This document shows, piece after piece, positions 1-7,642 of a stretch of 24,881 nt of DNA. Source of the DNA: Clostridia bacterium (lineage in GTDB: Bacteria > Bacillota > Clostridia > Christensenellales > Borkfalkiaceae); assembly GCA_021205485.1 (NCBI GenBank), contig JAJPXK010000169.1:1-24881 (forward strand), written 5' to 3'. The notes beneath the pieces were generated by a model. The model worked only from the letters and a program-made list of their open reading frames with translations, searched no databases and had not been told where the DNA came from. The position numbers were made by a program, and so were the translations under genes. Numbering within the stretch: the stretch's first letter is position 1; every line of letters starts with the position of its first letter.

Positions 1-11
1 TTTATATATAG

Positions 12-17
12 TATAAT
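12..17 (+). promoter_or_regulatory. -10 element of the argG promoter
   Basis: A perfect TATAAT lies 55 nt before the argG start codon. The matching -35 box would fall just outside the left edge, so only half of the promoter can be seen. Transcription would be expected to start near position 24, giving a leader of roughly 50 nt. The placement ahead of the first gene of the argGC pair is what makes the call plausible. Confidence 0.5.
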
Positions 18-43
18 TCTGCACGATGGAGCGAAAAGAGTTC

Positions 44-57
44 CAAATAAATATTTG
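44..57. promoter_or_regulatory. Candidate arginine repressor (ArgR/AhrC) operator
   Basis: The sequence CAAAT-AAAT-ATTTG is a dyad with 5-bp arms around a 4-bp A/T centre. This is the layout of the bacterial ARG box, whose arms are typically TGAAT/ATTCA. Three of five arm bases match on each side. It lies in the expected argG leader, between the -10 box and the start codon. The match to consensus is partial, so this is an inference from architecture and context. Confidence 0.3.
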
Positions 58-72
58 CGGACAGTAAAAGTT

Positions 73-1293
73 ATGAAAAAACAGGTTAAAAAAGTTGTCT
101 TGGCGTATTCAGGCGGTCTTGACACGTCGATTATCATTCCCTGGCTTAAAGAAAATTATGATAACTGCGAAGTTATCGCGGTATCCGGCGATGTAGGGCA
201 GGAGAGCGAGCTTGAAGGCTTGGAAGAAAAAGCTTTAAAGACGGGCGCGTCTAAGCTTTACATCGAAGATTTGCGTAAAGAATTTATCGAAGATTACATT
301 TATCCTACAATGAAGGCCGGCGCGGTTTACGAAAACAAGTACCTTTTAGGTACGTCTTTCGCCCGCCCCGTTATAGCTAAAAGGATAGTTGAAATAGCTA
401 AAAAAGAAGGCGCCGACGCAATTTGCCACGGCTGTACGGGCAAGGGCAACGACCAGGTTCGTTTTGAGCTTTCTATAAAGGCTTTCGCCCCCGAAATGAC
501 TATTATCGCCCCCTGGCGCGAGTGGAATATAAAGAGCCGCGACGAAGAAATAGACTACGCCGAAGCTCACAACATTCCCCTTAAAATAAACAGGGAGACA
601 AACTATTCCAAAGATAAAAACCTTTGGCATCTCTCTCACGAAGGCCTTGACCTTGAAGATCCCGCCAACGAGCCTATGTACGACAAAATTCTCGAACTCG
701 GCGTCTCTCCCTGGAAAGCTCCCGATACGAGCACGTATGTAACCCTTCATTTTGAAAAGGGCGTGCCTACGGCTATTGACGGCAAAGAAGTTGACAGCAT
801 AACCCTGATGGCTATGCTCAACAAAATTGGCGGCGAAAACGGCGTAGGTTTATGCGACATGGTTGAAAACCGCCTTGTAGGCATGAAGAGCCGCGGCGTG
901 TACGAAACCCCCGGCGGCACAATTCTTTACGCCGCTCATGAACTCCTTGAATCTATCTGCCTTGATAAAGCCACAATGCACTATAAACAGCTTATAGCTG
1001 TAAAATACGGCGAACTCGTTTACGACGGCCAGTGGTTTACGCCTTTACGCGAAGCTTTGGACGCGTTTGTGGAAAAGACTCAGGAAAACGTAACGGGCGA
1101 CGTAAAGCTCCGCATTTACAAGGGCAACGTTATGAACGCAGGCATCACTTCGCCTTATTCGCTCTACAGCGAGGACATCGCTACATTCGGCGAAGACGAC
1201 TGCTACAACCAGGCCGATTCTGAAGGATTTATCAATCTGTTCGGTCTGCCTATTAAGGTAAAAGCCCTTATCGACAGCAAAAAGATCAAATAA
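73..1293 (+). CDS. argG: Argininosuccinate synthase
   Basis: This cytosolic enzyme joins citrulline and aspartate using ATP to give argininosuccinate, the penultimate step of arginine synthesis. The product is 406 residues, about the usual bacterial length. The N-terminal PP-loop reads AYSGGLDTS (residues 11-19), and the GCTGKGNDQVRFE segment is characteristic of ArgG. I start at ATG 73 because homologues begin a few residues before the PP-loop; the in-frame TTG at 55 would add six unrelated residues and overlaps the candidate operator. No strong Shine-Dalgarno sequence precedes ATG 73. The stop codon overlaps the argC start by one base (TAATG), so the two are coupled. argH, the usual partner, is not in the window. 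The identification is secure; the exact start is slightly less so. Confidence 0.97.
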   Translation: MKKQVKKVVLAYSGGLDTSIIIPWLKENYDNCEVIAVSGDVGQESELEGLEEKALKTGASKLYIEDLRKEFIEDYIYPTMKAGAVYENKYLLGTSFARPVIAKRIVEIAKKEGADAICHGCTGKGNDQVRFELSIKAFAPEMTIIAPWREWNIKSRDEEIDYAEAHNIPLKINRETNYSKDKNLWHLSHEGLDLEDPANEPMYDKILELGVSPWKAPDTSTYVTLHFEKGVPTAIDGKEVDSITLMAMLNKIGGENGVGLCDMVENRLVGMKSRGVYETPGGTILYAAHELLESICLDKATMHYKQLIAVKYGELVYDGQWFTPLREALDAFVEKTQENVTGDVKLRIYKGNVMNAGITSPYSLYSEDIATFGEDDCYNQADSEGFINLFGLPIKVKALIDSKKIK

Positions 1294-2225
1294 TGTACAA
1301 CATTTTTATAGACGGTAAAGAGGGGACGACGGGTCTTCAGATTTATGACAGACTCGCCGCCCGTACCGATATTAATTTATTGACGTTGCCGGAAGAAAAA
1401 CGCAAGGATATAAACGCCCGCAAAGAGTGCCTCAACAACGCCGACATAAGTTTTTTATGTTTGCCCGACGCCGCGGCGAGGGAAGCCGTTTCTTTAGTGG
1501 AAAATCCTTCGGCGAGAATTATTGACGCTTCTACGGCTCACCGTACCGCGGAGGGCTGGATATACGGCTTTCCCGAAATATCGGCAAAACGAAGGAGTGA
1601 AATAGCCTCTGCGAAAAGGGTCGCAAACCCCGGCTGCCACGCTACAGGTTTTATATCCATCGCCGCCCCCCTGGTAAAGGGCGGAATAGCGGGGGCCGAC
1701 TACCCGTTTGTCGCTCATTCGCTTACGGGGTATTCAGGCGGAGGCAAAAAGACCATCGCCGAGTATCAGAACAAAGAGAGGGATAGCGCTTTAAGTTCCC
1801 CGAGGGAGTACGCCACCAAAATGATGCATAAGCATCTTCCCGAAATGGTACGCGAGTGCGGCTTAAAATTTGCCCCTGCGTTTAACCCGATAATCTGTGA
1901 TTTTTATTGCGGTATGTGCGTGGCGGTGCCTCTTACGGTAAGGCTTTTAAACAAAAAAGTGACCGTAAACGACGTTTATGAGTACTTTGCAGAGTACTAT
2001 GCCACGCAGAATTTTATAAAAATTGTTAAAAATGAGGACGTTCCTGCGTATTTGCCCTCTGACGAGCTTGCGGGAACCAATATGCTGAAAATTTACGTAA
2101 ACGGCAGCGGCGAGCATATCTTTATCGCCAGCGTGTTTGATAACTTAGGCAAGGGCGCGTCGGGCGCGGCTGTGCAGAATATGAATATAATGCTCGGCAT
2201 TGACGAGCGTACTTCGCTTGTATAA
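1293..2225 (+). CDS. argC: N-acetyl-gamma-glutamyl-phosphate reductase, uncommon short form
   Basis: It reduces N-acetylglutamyl phosphate to the semialdehyde with NADPH, the third step of the acetylated arginine pathway. The N-terminus, FIDGKEGTTGLQIYDRL, is the Rossmann entry of the shorter 'type 2' ArgC family (about 310 residues), not the GASGYxG form of E. coli and B. subtilis. The catalytic cysteine is C115 in ANPGCHATG. The gene begins inside the argG stop codon (TAATG), which suggests translational coupling. It lies apart from argJBDF, which have their own promoter downstream. Family and function are clear; the type 2 assignment rests on the N-terminal motif and length. Confidence 0.95.
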   Translation: MYNIFIDGKEGTTGLQIYDRLAARTDINLLTLPEEKRKDINARKECLNNADISFLCLPDAAAREAVSLVENPSARIIDASTAHRTAEGWIYGFPEISAKRRSEIASAKRVANPGCHATGFISIAAPLVKGGIAGADYPFVAHSLTGYSGGGKKTIAEYQNKERDSALSSPREYATKMMHKHLPEMVRECGLKFAPAFNPIICDFYCGMCVAVPLTVRLLNKKVTVNDVYEYFAEYYATQNFIKIVKNEDVPAYLPSDELAGTNMLKIYVNGSGEHIFIASVFDNLGKGASGAAVQNMNIMLGIDERTSLV

Positions 2226-2266
2226 ATTTATCTTGCCGGAACATTTTAAAAATCGGCGATATACCT

Positions 2267-2295
2267 TTGACAATTTTGGTTTACGGTGTTATACT
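2267..2295 (+). promoter_or_regulatory. Strong housekeeping promoter ahead of argJ
   Basis: A perfect -35 TTGACA (2267-2272) and a TATACT -10 (2290-2295) are separated by exactly 17 nt. Transcription should start near 2302, giving a leader of about 49 nt before the argJ ATG at 2351. It lies in the 125-nt argC-argJ gap, which carries no gene. This indicates that argJ-argB-argD-argF-carAB can be transcribed independently of argGC. Confidence 0.8.
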
Positions 2296-2313
2296 GTTTT
2301 GTGGTACGTCGAG

Positions 2314-2331
2314 CGGAAATAAAAATAAGAT
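2314..2331. promoter_or_regulatory. Possible ARG-box half-match in the argJ leader
   Basis: The core AATAAAAAT at 2318-2326 matches the central nine bases of the B. subtilis-type ARG box (CATGAATAAAAATKCAAK, recalled from memory). The flanks match poorly. It sits about 12 nt downstream of the predicted argJ transcription start, a sensible site for repression. A/T-rich sequence makes chance matches easy, so confidence is low. Confidence 0.2.
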
Positions 2332-2350
2332 TACTTAATTTTTTGATACT

Positions 2351-3571
2351 ATGAAATTTTTAAGAGAAGTTGGCGGCGGTGTTTGCGCACCCTATGGCTT
2401 TAAGGCGGGCGGCATACATTGCGGGATAAGAAAGAATAAAGAAAAAAAGGATTTTGCCCTTATATTGAGCGAGGTTCCCGCGGCTGCGGCGGGCGTTTAC
2501 ACGCAGAACCTTGTAAAGGGGGCCCCCGTGGTCGTAACCAAAAAGAATCTTGCGAACGGGGTGGCGCAGGCCGTTATATGCAACAGCGGCAACGCCAATA
2601 CATGCAACGCAAACGGCATAGAAATCGCCGAAGAAATGTGTTCTTTGGTAAATAAAGTTTCCGGAATTGACCCTTCAGACGTAATTGTAGCCTCTACCGG
2701 CGTTATAGGCCAGCCGCTTGACATTCAGCCTATGGCCGACGGCATAGAAAGTCTGTATTCTGCTTTAGGCGACAACAGCGACGCCGCCGCAGAAGCCATT
2801 ATGACTACCGATACAAAATTGAAGTCTGCCGCTGTGGAATTTGATATAGACGGCAAGGCTTGCAGGATAGGCGGCATAGCTAAAGGCGTCGGCATGGTTT
2901 GCCCTAATATGGCTACAAACCTTATATTTTTAACCAGCGACGTTTCTATAAGTTCCGAAATGTTGCAGGCGGCCCTTTCAGACGACGTTAAAACGTCGTT
3001 CAATATGGTGAGCGTAGACGGCGACCAGTCCACAAACGACACTTGCTGCATACTTGCGAACGGGCTCGCGGGCAACGAAAAAATTACTCAGACGGGCGAA
3101 GCTTTTACAGCGTTTAAAAAGGCGTTGCATTTTGTTACCGTAAAACTTTCTAAAATGATAGCCAAAGACGGCGAGGGCGCTACAAAACTTATCGAATGCA
3201 ATGTTTCGGGCGGAAAAACTTCTAAAATGGCTAAAAATGTGGCCCGTTCCGTAATAAAATCGTCTTTGGTAAAGGCTGCGATGTTCGGCTGCGACGCCAA
3301 CTGGGGCAGGGTGCTCTGCGCGATAGGCTACGCAGGCGAGGCTGTGGACGTAAATAAAATCGACGTTACGTTCCGTTCGTCAAAGGGCAAAGTCGCTGTG
3401 TGCGAAAATGGCTATGGCGTGGAATTTTCTGAAGAACTTGCAAAAAAAGTTCTTTCGCAGGACGAAATACAGATTAACATCAACTTGAATTTAGGCGGCT
3501 GCAAGGCTACGGCCTGGGGCTGCGACTTAACATACGACTACGTTAAAATCAACGGAGATTACAGGACCTGA
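2351..3571 (+). CDS. argJ: Glutamate N-acetyltransferase (ornithine acetyltransferase), probably bifunctional
   Basis: ArgJ moves the acetyl group from N-acetylornithine to glutamate, which recycles it and makes ornithine. Many members also acetylate glutamate with acetyl-CoA. The precursor (406 residues) normally cleaves itself before a threonine nucleophile. Here the segment KGVGMVCPNMATNL contains the Ala-Thr pair with T189 as the likely nucleophile; the usual ATML is ATNL. GVIGQPLD and the C-terminal GCDLTYDYVKING are family signatures. No argA or argE is nearby, consistent with the cyclic route. ATG 2351 is the only reasonable start, because an in-frame stop lies at 2336. There is no obvious Shine-Dalgarno sequence. 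Whether it is mono- or bifunctional cannot be read from the sequence. Confidence 0.96.
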   Translation: MKFLREVGGGVCAPYGFKAGGIHCGIRKNKEKKDFALILSEVPAAAAGVYTQNLVKGAPVVVTKKNLANGVAQAVICNSGNANTCNANGIEIAEEMCSLVNKVSGIDPSDVIVASTGVIGQPLDIQPMADGIESLYSALGDNSDAAAEAIMTTDTKLKSAAVEFDIDGKACRIGGIAKGVGMVCPNMATNLIFLTSDVSISSEMLQAALSDDVKTSFNMVSVDGDQSTNDTCCILANGLAGNEKITQTGEAFTAFKKALHFVTVKLSKMIAKDGEGATKLIECNVSGGKTSKMAKNVARSVIKSSLVKAAMFGCDANWGRVLCAIGYAGEAVDVNKIDVTFRSSKGKVAVCENGYGVEFSEELAKKVLSQDEIQININLNLGGCKATAWGCDLTYDYVKINGDYRT

Positions 3572-3572
3572 T

Positions 3573-4421
3573 ATGGATAAACAGGAACAGGCGGAATTTT
3601 TAATAGAGGCTTTGCCTTGCATAAAAAAGTACCGCGGAAAGACAATCGTAATAAAATACGGCGGCAACGCCATGACGGACGACGGACTTAAAGCCGCCGT
3701 TATGAGCGATGTCACCGTTTTAAGCGAGTTAGGGATGAAAGTCGTGCTTGTGCACGGCGGCGGGCCCGATATTTCTGACATATCCAAAAAAATGGGCATA
3801 GAACCCCGTTTTGTAAACGGTCTCCGTTACACCGATAAGCAGACGGCGGAAATCGCCCTTATGGCTTTATCGGGCAAAGTGAATAAAACCCTTGTTGATT
3901 TGATAGAAAGCAAGGGCGGCAAAGCCATCGGCCTTTGCGGGCTTGACGGGCATATGCTTATTTGCGGAAAACAGTCGGAAGAATTAGGCTATGTAGGCAA
4001 AATTAACTCCATAAACACAAAAGTTATTACCGACGTTTTAAATATTGGCTATATACCCGTTATTTCCCCCGTAGGGTGCGACGGCGAGGGCAATATTTAC
4101 AATATCAACGCAGATACGGCCGCGGCCGCCATAGCGGGCGCTTTAGAAGCGGAAGTTCTTTTGCTTATGACAGATATAAGGGGCTTGCTTGAAAATAAAG
4201 ACGATCCCGAAAGTCTTATAAAGGAAGTATACGTTTCGGATATCCCCGCGTTGGTTAAACAGGGCATTATTTCGGGAGGAATGATTCCTAAAATAGAGTG
4301 TTGCAAAGAGGCTATCCGCCGCGGCGGAAAAACCGTCTTTATTACAGACGGCAGGGTTTACCATTCCATTTTGGTTGAAATTTTGTCTGAAGAAGGCAGC
4401 GGAACAATGTTTTATAGTTGA
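3573..4421 (+). CDS. argB: Acetylglutamate kinase, probably arginine-sensitive form
   Basis: It phosphorylates N-acetylglutamate with ATP, the second step of the pathway. The 282-residue amino-acid-kinase fold shows VIKYGGNAM, VHGGGP (substrate and phosphate loops), NINADTAA and GGMIPKI (ATP side). An N-terminal helix before the first strand (QAEFLIEALPCIKKYRGK) and the C-terminal HSILVEILSEEGSGTM are signatures of hexameric NAGKs inhibited by arginine. With ArgJ recycling the acetyl group, this kinase is the expected feedback point. It starts one base after the argJ stop, with AGGA at 3563-3566 as ribosome site. Arginine sensitivity is inferred by family comparison. Confidence 0.96.
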   Translation: MDKQEQAEFLIEALPCIKKYRGKTIVIKYGGNAMTDDGLKAAVMSDVTVLSELGMKVVLVHGGGPDISDISKKMGIEPRFVNGLRYTDKQTAEIALMALSGKVNKTLVDLIESKGGKAIGLCGLDGHMLICGKQSEELGYVGKINSINTKVITDVLNIGYIPVISPVGCDGEGNIYNINADTAAAAIAGALEAEVLLLMTDIRGLLENKDDPESLIKEVYVSDIPALVKQGIISGGMIPKIECCKEAIRRGGKTVFITDGRVYHSILVEILSEEGSGTMFYS

Positions 4422-4441
4422 CTGATTTTATTTAAATCAGT
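4421..4441. repeat. Perfect 8-bp inverted repeat between argB and argD
   Basis: ACTGATTT (4421-4428) and AAATCAGT (4434-4441) form an 8-bp stem with a 5-nt TATTT loop. It begins on the last base of the argB stop codon. The stem is A/T-rich and no uninterrupted T-run follows, so it is a poor intrinsic terminator. It could be an mRNA processing or stabilising hairpin or a DNA operator. Function is unknown. Confidence 0.5.
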
Positions 4442-4470
4442 CTTATTTTATAATAAAGGGCTTGAAGAAT

Positions 4471-5637
4471 ATGGATTCACAGTATATAATAAAAGAGGAT
4501 AAAGAGTATATCGCTCCTACGTACGCCCGTTTCCCCGTGGCGCTTAAAGAGGGCAAAGGAAGCAAGCTTTACGATTACGAGGGCAAGGAATATATAGACT
4601 GCGGCAGCGGCATAGCCGTAAACATTTTCGGCGTGAATGATGAAGAATGGAAGTCGGCTGTAATAGCTCAGCTCGGCAGCATACAGCACACCAGCAACCT
4701 GTACTATTCCAAACCTCAGGCAGACCTTGCTAAACTTTTATGCGAAAAAACGGGCGCGAGCAAAGTGTTTTTCGGCAACAGCGGGGCTGAGGCGAACGAA
4801 TGCGCCATAAAGGCTGCGAGGAAGTACAGCGATATAAAGTACGGCGAAAACCGCAAAGAAATAATTACGATAAAAAACTCCTTCCACGGCAGAACGATAG
4901 CCACGCTTTCGGCGACCGCGCAGGAGGCTTTCCATAAATATTATAATCCCTTTGTGGAGGGGTTTAAATACGCTGACGCAAATATGGAAAGCGTAAAGGA
5001 ATGCGTAAACGGCGATACCTGCGCCATAATGCTTGAAACCATTCAGGGCGAAAGCGGCGTAAACGTTCTGGACGGAGAGTTTTTAAAACAGGTTGAAAAA
5101 CTCTGCAAGGAAAGGGATATACTTTTGATTGTGGACGAAGTGCAGACGGGCAACGGCAGAACGGGATATCTGTATTCGTACGAAGCTTATAACATTCGGC
5201 CGGATATCGTCACGACGGCGAAGGGGCTCGCGGGCGGACTTCCGCTTGGCGCGTGCATGCTGTTCGGCAAATGCTCAGAAGTGTTCACTTACGGCGACCA
5301 CGGCTCAACCTTCGGCGGAAATCCCGTCGCATGCGCCGGCGCCTGCAGCATTTTAAGCCGCATTACGGATGAGCTTTTAGCCGGAGTGAAAGAGAAGGGG
5401 CTTTACTTTAAAACCAACCTCGAACGCATAAAAAATGTTGAAGAGGTTACGGGCATGGGGCTTATGATAGGCATTAAAACAACAAAGTCCGCATCGGAAA
5501 TTGCAGGCAAGTGCCTTGAAAAAGGACTCCTGGTATTAACCGCTCACGGCAAAGTAAGGCTTTTGCCCGCATTAAACATCAAAAAAGAAGAGATTGACGC
5601 TGCTTTAAAAATATTGAACGAGGTAATCGCAGAATGA
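4471..5637 (+). CDS. argD: Acetylornithine aminotransferase
   Basis: This class III PLP aminotransferase converts N-acetylglutamate semialdehyde to N-acetylornithine using glutamate. The 388-residue product has FGNSGAEANE, FHGRTIATLSAT, the DEVQTGNGRTG motif binding the PLP ring nitrogen, and the Schiff-base lysine K251 in TTAKGLAGG. I start at ATG 4471, 10 nt after the AAAGGG ribosome site (4455-4460). A TTG three codons upstream lies one base from that site and is unlikely. The gene follows a hairpin in the argB-argD gap and ends in a 4-nt ATGA overlap with argF. In some bacteria the same enzyme also serves the succinyl-DAP pathway; nothing here tests that. Confidence 0.95.
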   Translation: MDSQYIIKEDKEYIAPTYARFPVALKEGKGSKLYDYEGKEYIDCGSGIAVNIFGVNDEEWKSAVIAQLGSIQHTSNLYYSKPQADLAKLLCEKTGASKVFFGNSGAEANECAIKAARKYSDIKYGENRKEIITIKNSFHGRTIATLSATAQEAFHKYYNPFVEGFKYADANMESVKECVNGDTCAIMLETIQGESGVNVLDGEFLKQVEKLCKERDILLIVDEVQTGNGRTGYLYSYEAYNIRPDIVTTAKGLAGGLPLGACMLFGKCSEVFTYGDHGSTFGGNPVACAGACSILSRITDELLAGVKEKGLYFKTNLERIKNVEEVTGMGLMIGIKTTKSASEIAGKCLEKGLLVLTAHGKVRLLPALNIKKEEIDAALKILNEVIAE

Positions 5638-6539
5638 AACATTTATTAAAATTATACGATCTCACCAGGGAAGAAATACTCTCTATATTGAACCTTGGCG
5701 ACCAGTTGAAATTCGAACGCAACAACGGCATACAGAAGGACTATCTTAAGGGTAAAAAATTAGGAATGATTTTTCAGAAATCTTCCACCCGCACAAGGGT
5801 ATCCTTTGAAGTAGGCATGTACGAGTTGGGCGGCAACGCGTTGTTTTTGTCGAGCAACGACTTGCAGATAGGCAGGGGCGAGCCCGTGCAGGACACCGCC
5901 CGCGTGCTTTCGCGTTACCTTGACGGTATTATGATACGCACATTTTCTCAGCAGGAAGTGGAAGATCTTGCAAAGTACGGTTCCATTCCTGTAATTAACG
6001 GTTTGACCGATTATTGCCATCCCTGCCAGGTGCTCGCCGACCTTATGACCATAAGGGAATTTAAGGGCACGTTCAAGGGCCTTAAAATGGCGTTTATAGG
6101 CGACGGCAACAATATGGCCAACAGCCTTATCGTAGGCGCGGTAAAGATGGGCATGCAGATATCTGTCGCCTGCCCCGAAAACCACCTTCCCGACGAAAAA
6201 CTTGTAACCTGGGGCAAGGACAGCGGGCTTCTTACGGTGACGACGAGCGTAAAAGACGCGATAGAGGGCGCCGACGTGCTTTACACAGACGTATGGGCGT
6301 CTATGGGCCAGGAAAAGGAGAAGGCTCAGAGGGAAAACGATTTTAAGGGCTACCAGATAAACGAGCAGAACATAAAGGGCGCCAAAGAGGACGTCATGGT
6401 AATGCACTGTCTGCCCGCTCACCGCGGAGAAGAAATTACCGAAGGCGTGTTTGAAACTCATGCCAAAGAAATTTTTGACGAGGCTGAAAACAGGCTGCAC
6501 GCGCAGAAAGCCGTTATGGTAAAACTTTTAAGATACTGA
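5634..6539 (+). CDS. argF: Ornithine carbamoyltransferase, anabolic
   Basis: It condenses ornithine with carbamoyl phosphate to give citrulline. The 301-residue protein has the carbamoyl-phosphate motif STRTR (residues 51-55), HPCQ (in YCHPCQVLAD), and the ornithine-side HCLPAHR near the C-terminus. It overlaps argD by 4 nt (ATGA), with GAGG at 5620-5623 as ribosome site, and lies directly upstream of carAB, which makes its substrate. That context favours the biosynthetic role over the catabolic arginine-deiminase pathway, whose other genes are absent. A long open frame on the opposite strand is only a shadow of codon usage. Confidence 0.97.
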   Translation: MKHLLKLYDLTREEILSILNLGDQLKFERNNGIQKDYLKGKKLGMIFQKSSTRTRVSFEVGMYELGGNALFLSSNDLQIGRGEPVQDTARVLSRYLDGIMIRTFSQQEVEDLAKYGSIPVINGLTDYCHPCQVLADLMTIREFKGTFKGLKMAFIGDGNNMANSLIVGAVKMGMQISVACPENHLPDEKLVTWGKDSGLLTVTTSVKDAIEGADVLYTDVWASMGQEKEKAQRENDFKGYQINEQNIKGAKEDVMVMHCLPAHRGEEITEGVFETHAKEIFDEAENRLHAQKAVMVKLLRY

Positions 6540-6568
6540 AAATTATAGATAATTCAAGGATAAATCAG

Positions 6569-7642
6569 ATGAAGACAAGCAAAGTTTATTTGACGTTGCA
6601 AAACGGAAAACAATTTGTCGGGCAGTCGTTCGGGGCCTCGGGAGAGATCGTCGGGGAGCTTGTGTTTACTACAGGCATGACGGGTTATATAGAGACCCTG
6701 ACCGACCCGAGCTATTACGGGCAGATAGTTACGCAGACCTTTCCTTTAATAGGCAACTACGGCATGATAGAGTCGGACTCGGAGAGTAAAAAACCTTGGG
6801 TTTCGGCGTATATCGTCCGCGAAAAATGCGATTCGCCCTCTAACTTCAGGTGCGAGGGCACGTTAGACGATTATCTTAAAAAACACAATATTATAGGCAT
6901 TTACGGCATCGATACGCGCGAACTTACTAAAATAGTGAGGGAAACGGGCGTAATGAACGCCGCGATAACGCGTTCGCCTTTGAATGATTTTACAGAGGTA
7001 AACAAATACCGCATCAAAGACGCCGTAAAAGCCGTAACGTGCAGCGAGCTTGAATATTTAGGCGACCCCGACGGAATAAGGGTGGCGGTATGGGACTTCG
7101 GAGCTAAAAGCAATATTATGCGCGAGCTAGCAAAACGCGGCTGTTACTGCATAAAAGTTCCCTCTTACTACACGGCGGAACAGATTTTAAGTCTGAACCC
7201 TCAGGGGCTTATGCTTACAAACGGCCCCGGCGACCCCGCTGAAAATACCGACATTATAGACAACATAAGAAAGCTTGCCGGCAAACTTCCTATCTTCGGC
7301 ATTTGCTTAGGACACCAGCTTTTCGCCCTCGCCATGGGCGGGAAGACAAAAAAGATGAAGTACGGGCACAGGGGCTCTAACCAGCCTGTGAAAAACCTCG
7401 ATACCGGCAGGGTGTATATATCCAGCCAGAACCACGGCTACGAAGTTATTTCATCCTCGCTGAGCTTTGGCAAACTTTCCTTTATCAACGCAAACGACGG
7501 CACTTGCGAAGGGTTTGAATACCCCGAAATAAATGCGTATACCGTGCAGTTCCACCCCGAAGCTTGCGGCGGACCGCACGACGCGTCTTTCCTCTTTGAT
7601 AAATTTATACTCAATATGAAGGAGGGGAAGTACCATGCCTAA
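6569..7642 (+). CDS. carA: Carbamoyl phosphate synthase small (glutaminase) subunit
   Basis: CarA hydrolyses glutamine and passes ammonia through a tunnel to CarB. The 357 residues comprise the CPSase small-subunit N-terminal domain (FTTGMTGYIETLTDPSYYG) and a class I glutamine amidotransferase domain. The latter has nucleophile C246 in FGICLGHQ and the His/Glu pair in VQFHPEA. AAGGA at 6556-6560 is the ribosome site. The gene overlaps carB by 8 nt, and a very strong ribosome site for carB lies in its 3' end, consistent with 1:1 subunit synthesis. The position after argF and the lack of pyr genes suggest an arginine-dedicated synthase. Confidence 0.97.
   Translation: MKTSKVYLTLQNGKQFVGQSFGASGEIVGELVFTTGMTGYIETLTDPSYYGQIVTQTFPLIGNYGMIESDSESKKPWVSAYIVREKCDSPSNFRCEGTLDDYLKKHNIIGIYGIDTRELTKIVRETGVMNAAITRSPLNDFTEVNKYRIKDAVKAVTCSELEYLGDPDGIRVAVWDFGAKSNIMRELAKRGCYCIKVPSYYTAEQILSLNPQGLMLTNGPGDPAENTDIIDNIRKLAGKLPIFGICLGHQLFALAMGGKTKKMKYGHRGSNQPVKNLDTGRVYISSQNHGYEVISSSLSFGKLSFINANDGTCEGFEYPEINAYTVQFHPEACGGPHDASFLFDKFILNMKEGKYHA

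Noticed and set aside
55..72. TTG start for argG six codons upstream
   Set aside because: It has no ribosome site, overlaps the dyad at 44-57, and adds residues not seen in ArgG families. ATG 73 fits better.
2982..2999. 8-bp inverted repeat with 2-nt centre in argJ
   Set aside because: Arms this short are expected a few times by chance in 25 kb, and it lies mid-gene with no regulatory context.
4117..4128. 12-bp G/C palindrome in argB containing a NotI-like site
   Set aside because: It arises from a run of Ala/Thr codons of simple composition (GCC/GCG). The half-site is only 6 bp, so it is not significant.
4449..4454. TATAAT as a promoter for argD
   Set aside because: No -35 box at 16-18 nt spacing (TTGACT at 4418 is 25 nt away). 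A transcript starting near 4461 would also miss the ribosome site.
5760..6500. Long open frame antisense to argF (246 codons)
   Set aside because: The sense strand encodes unmistakable ArgF throughout. The antisense frame has no recognisable domain and reflects codon bias, like other antisense frames here.
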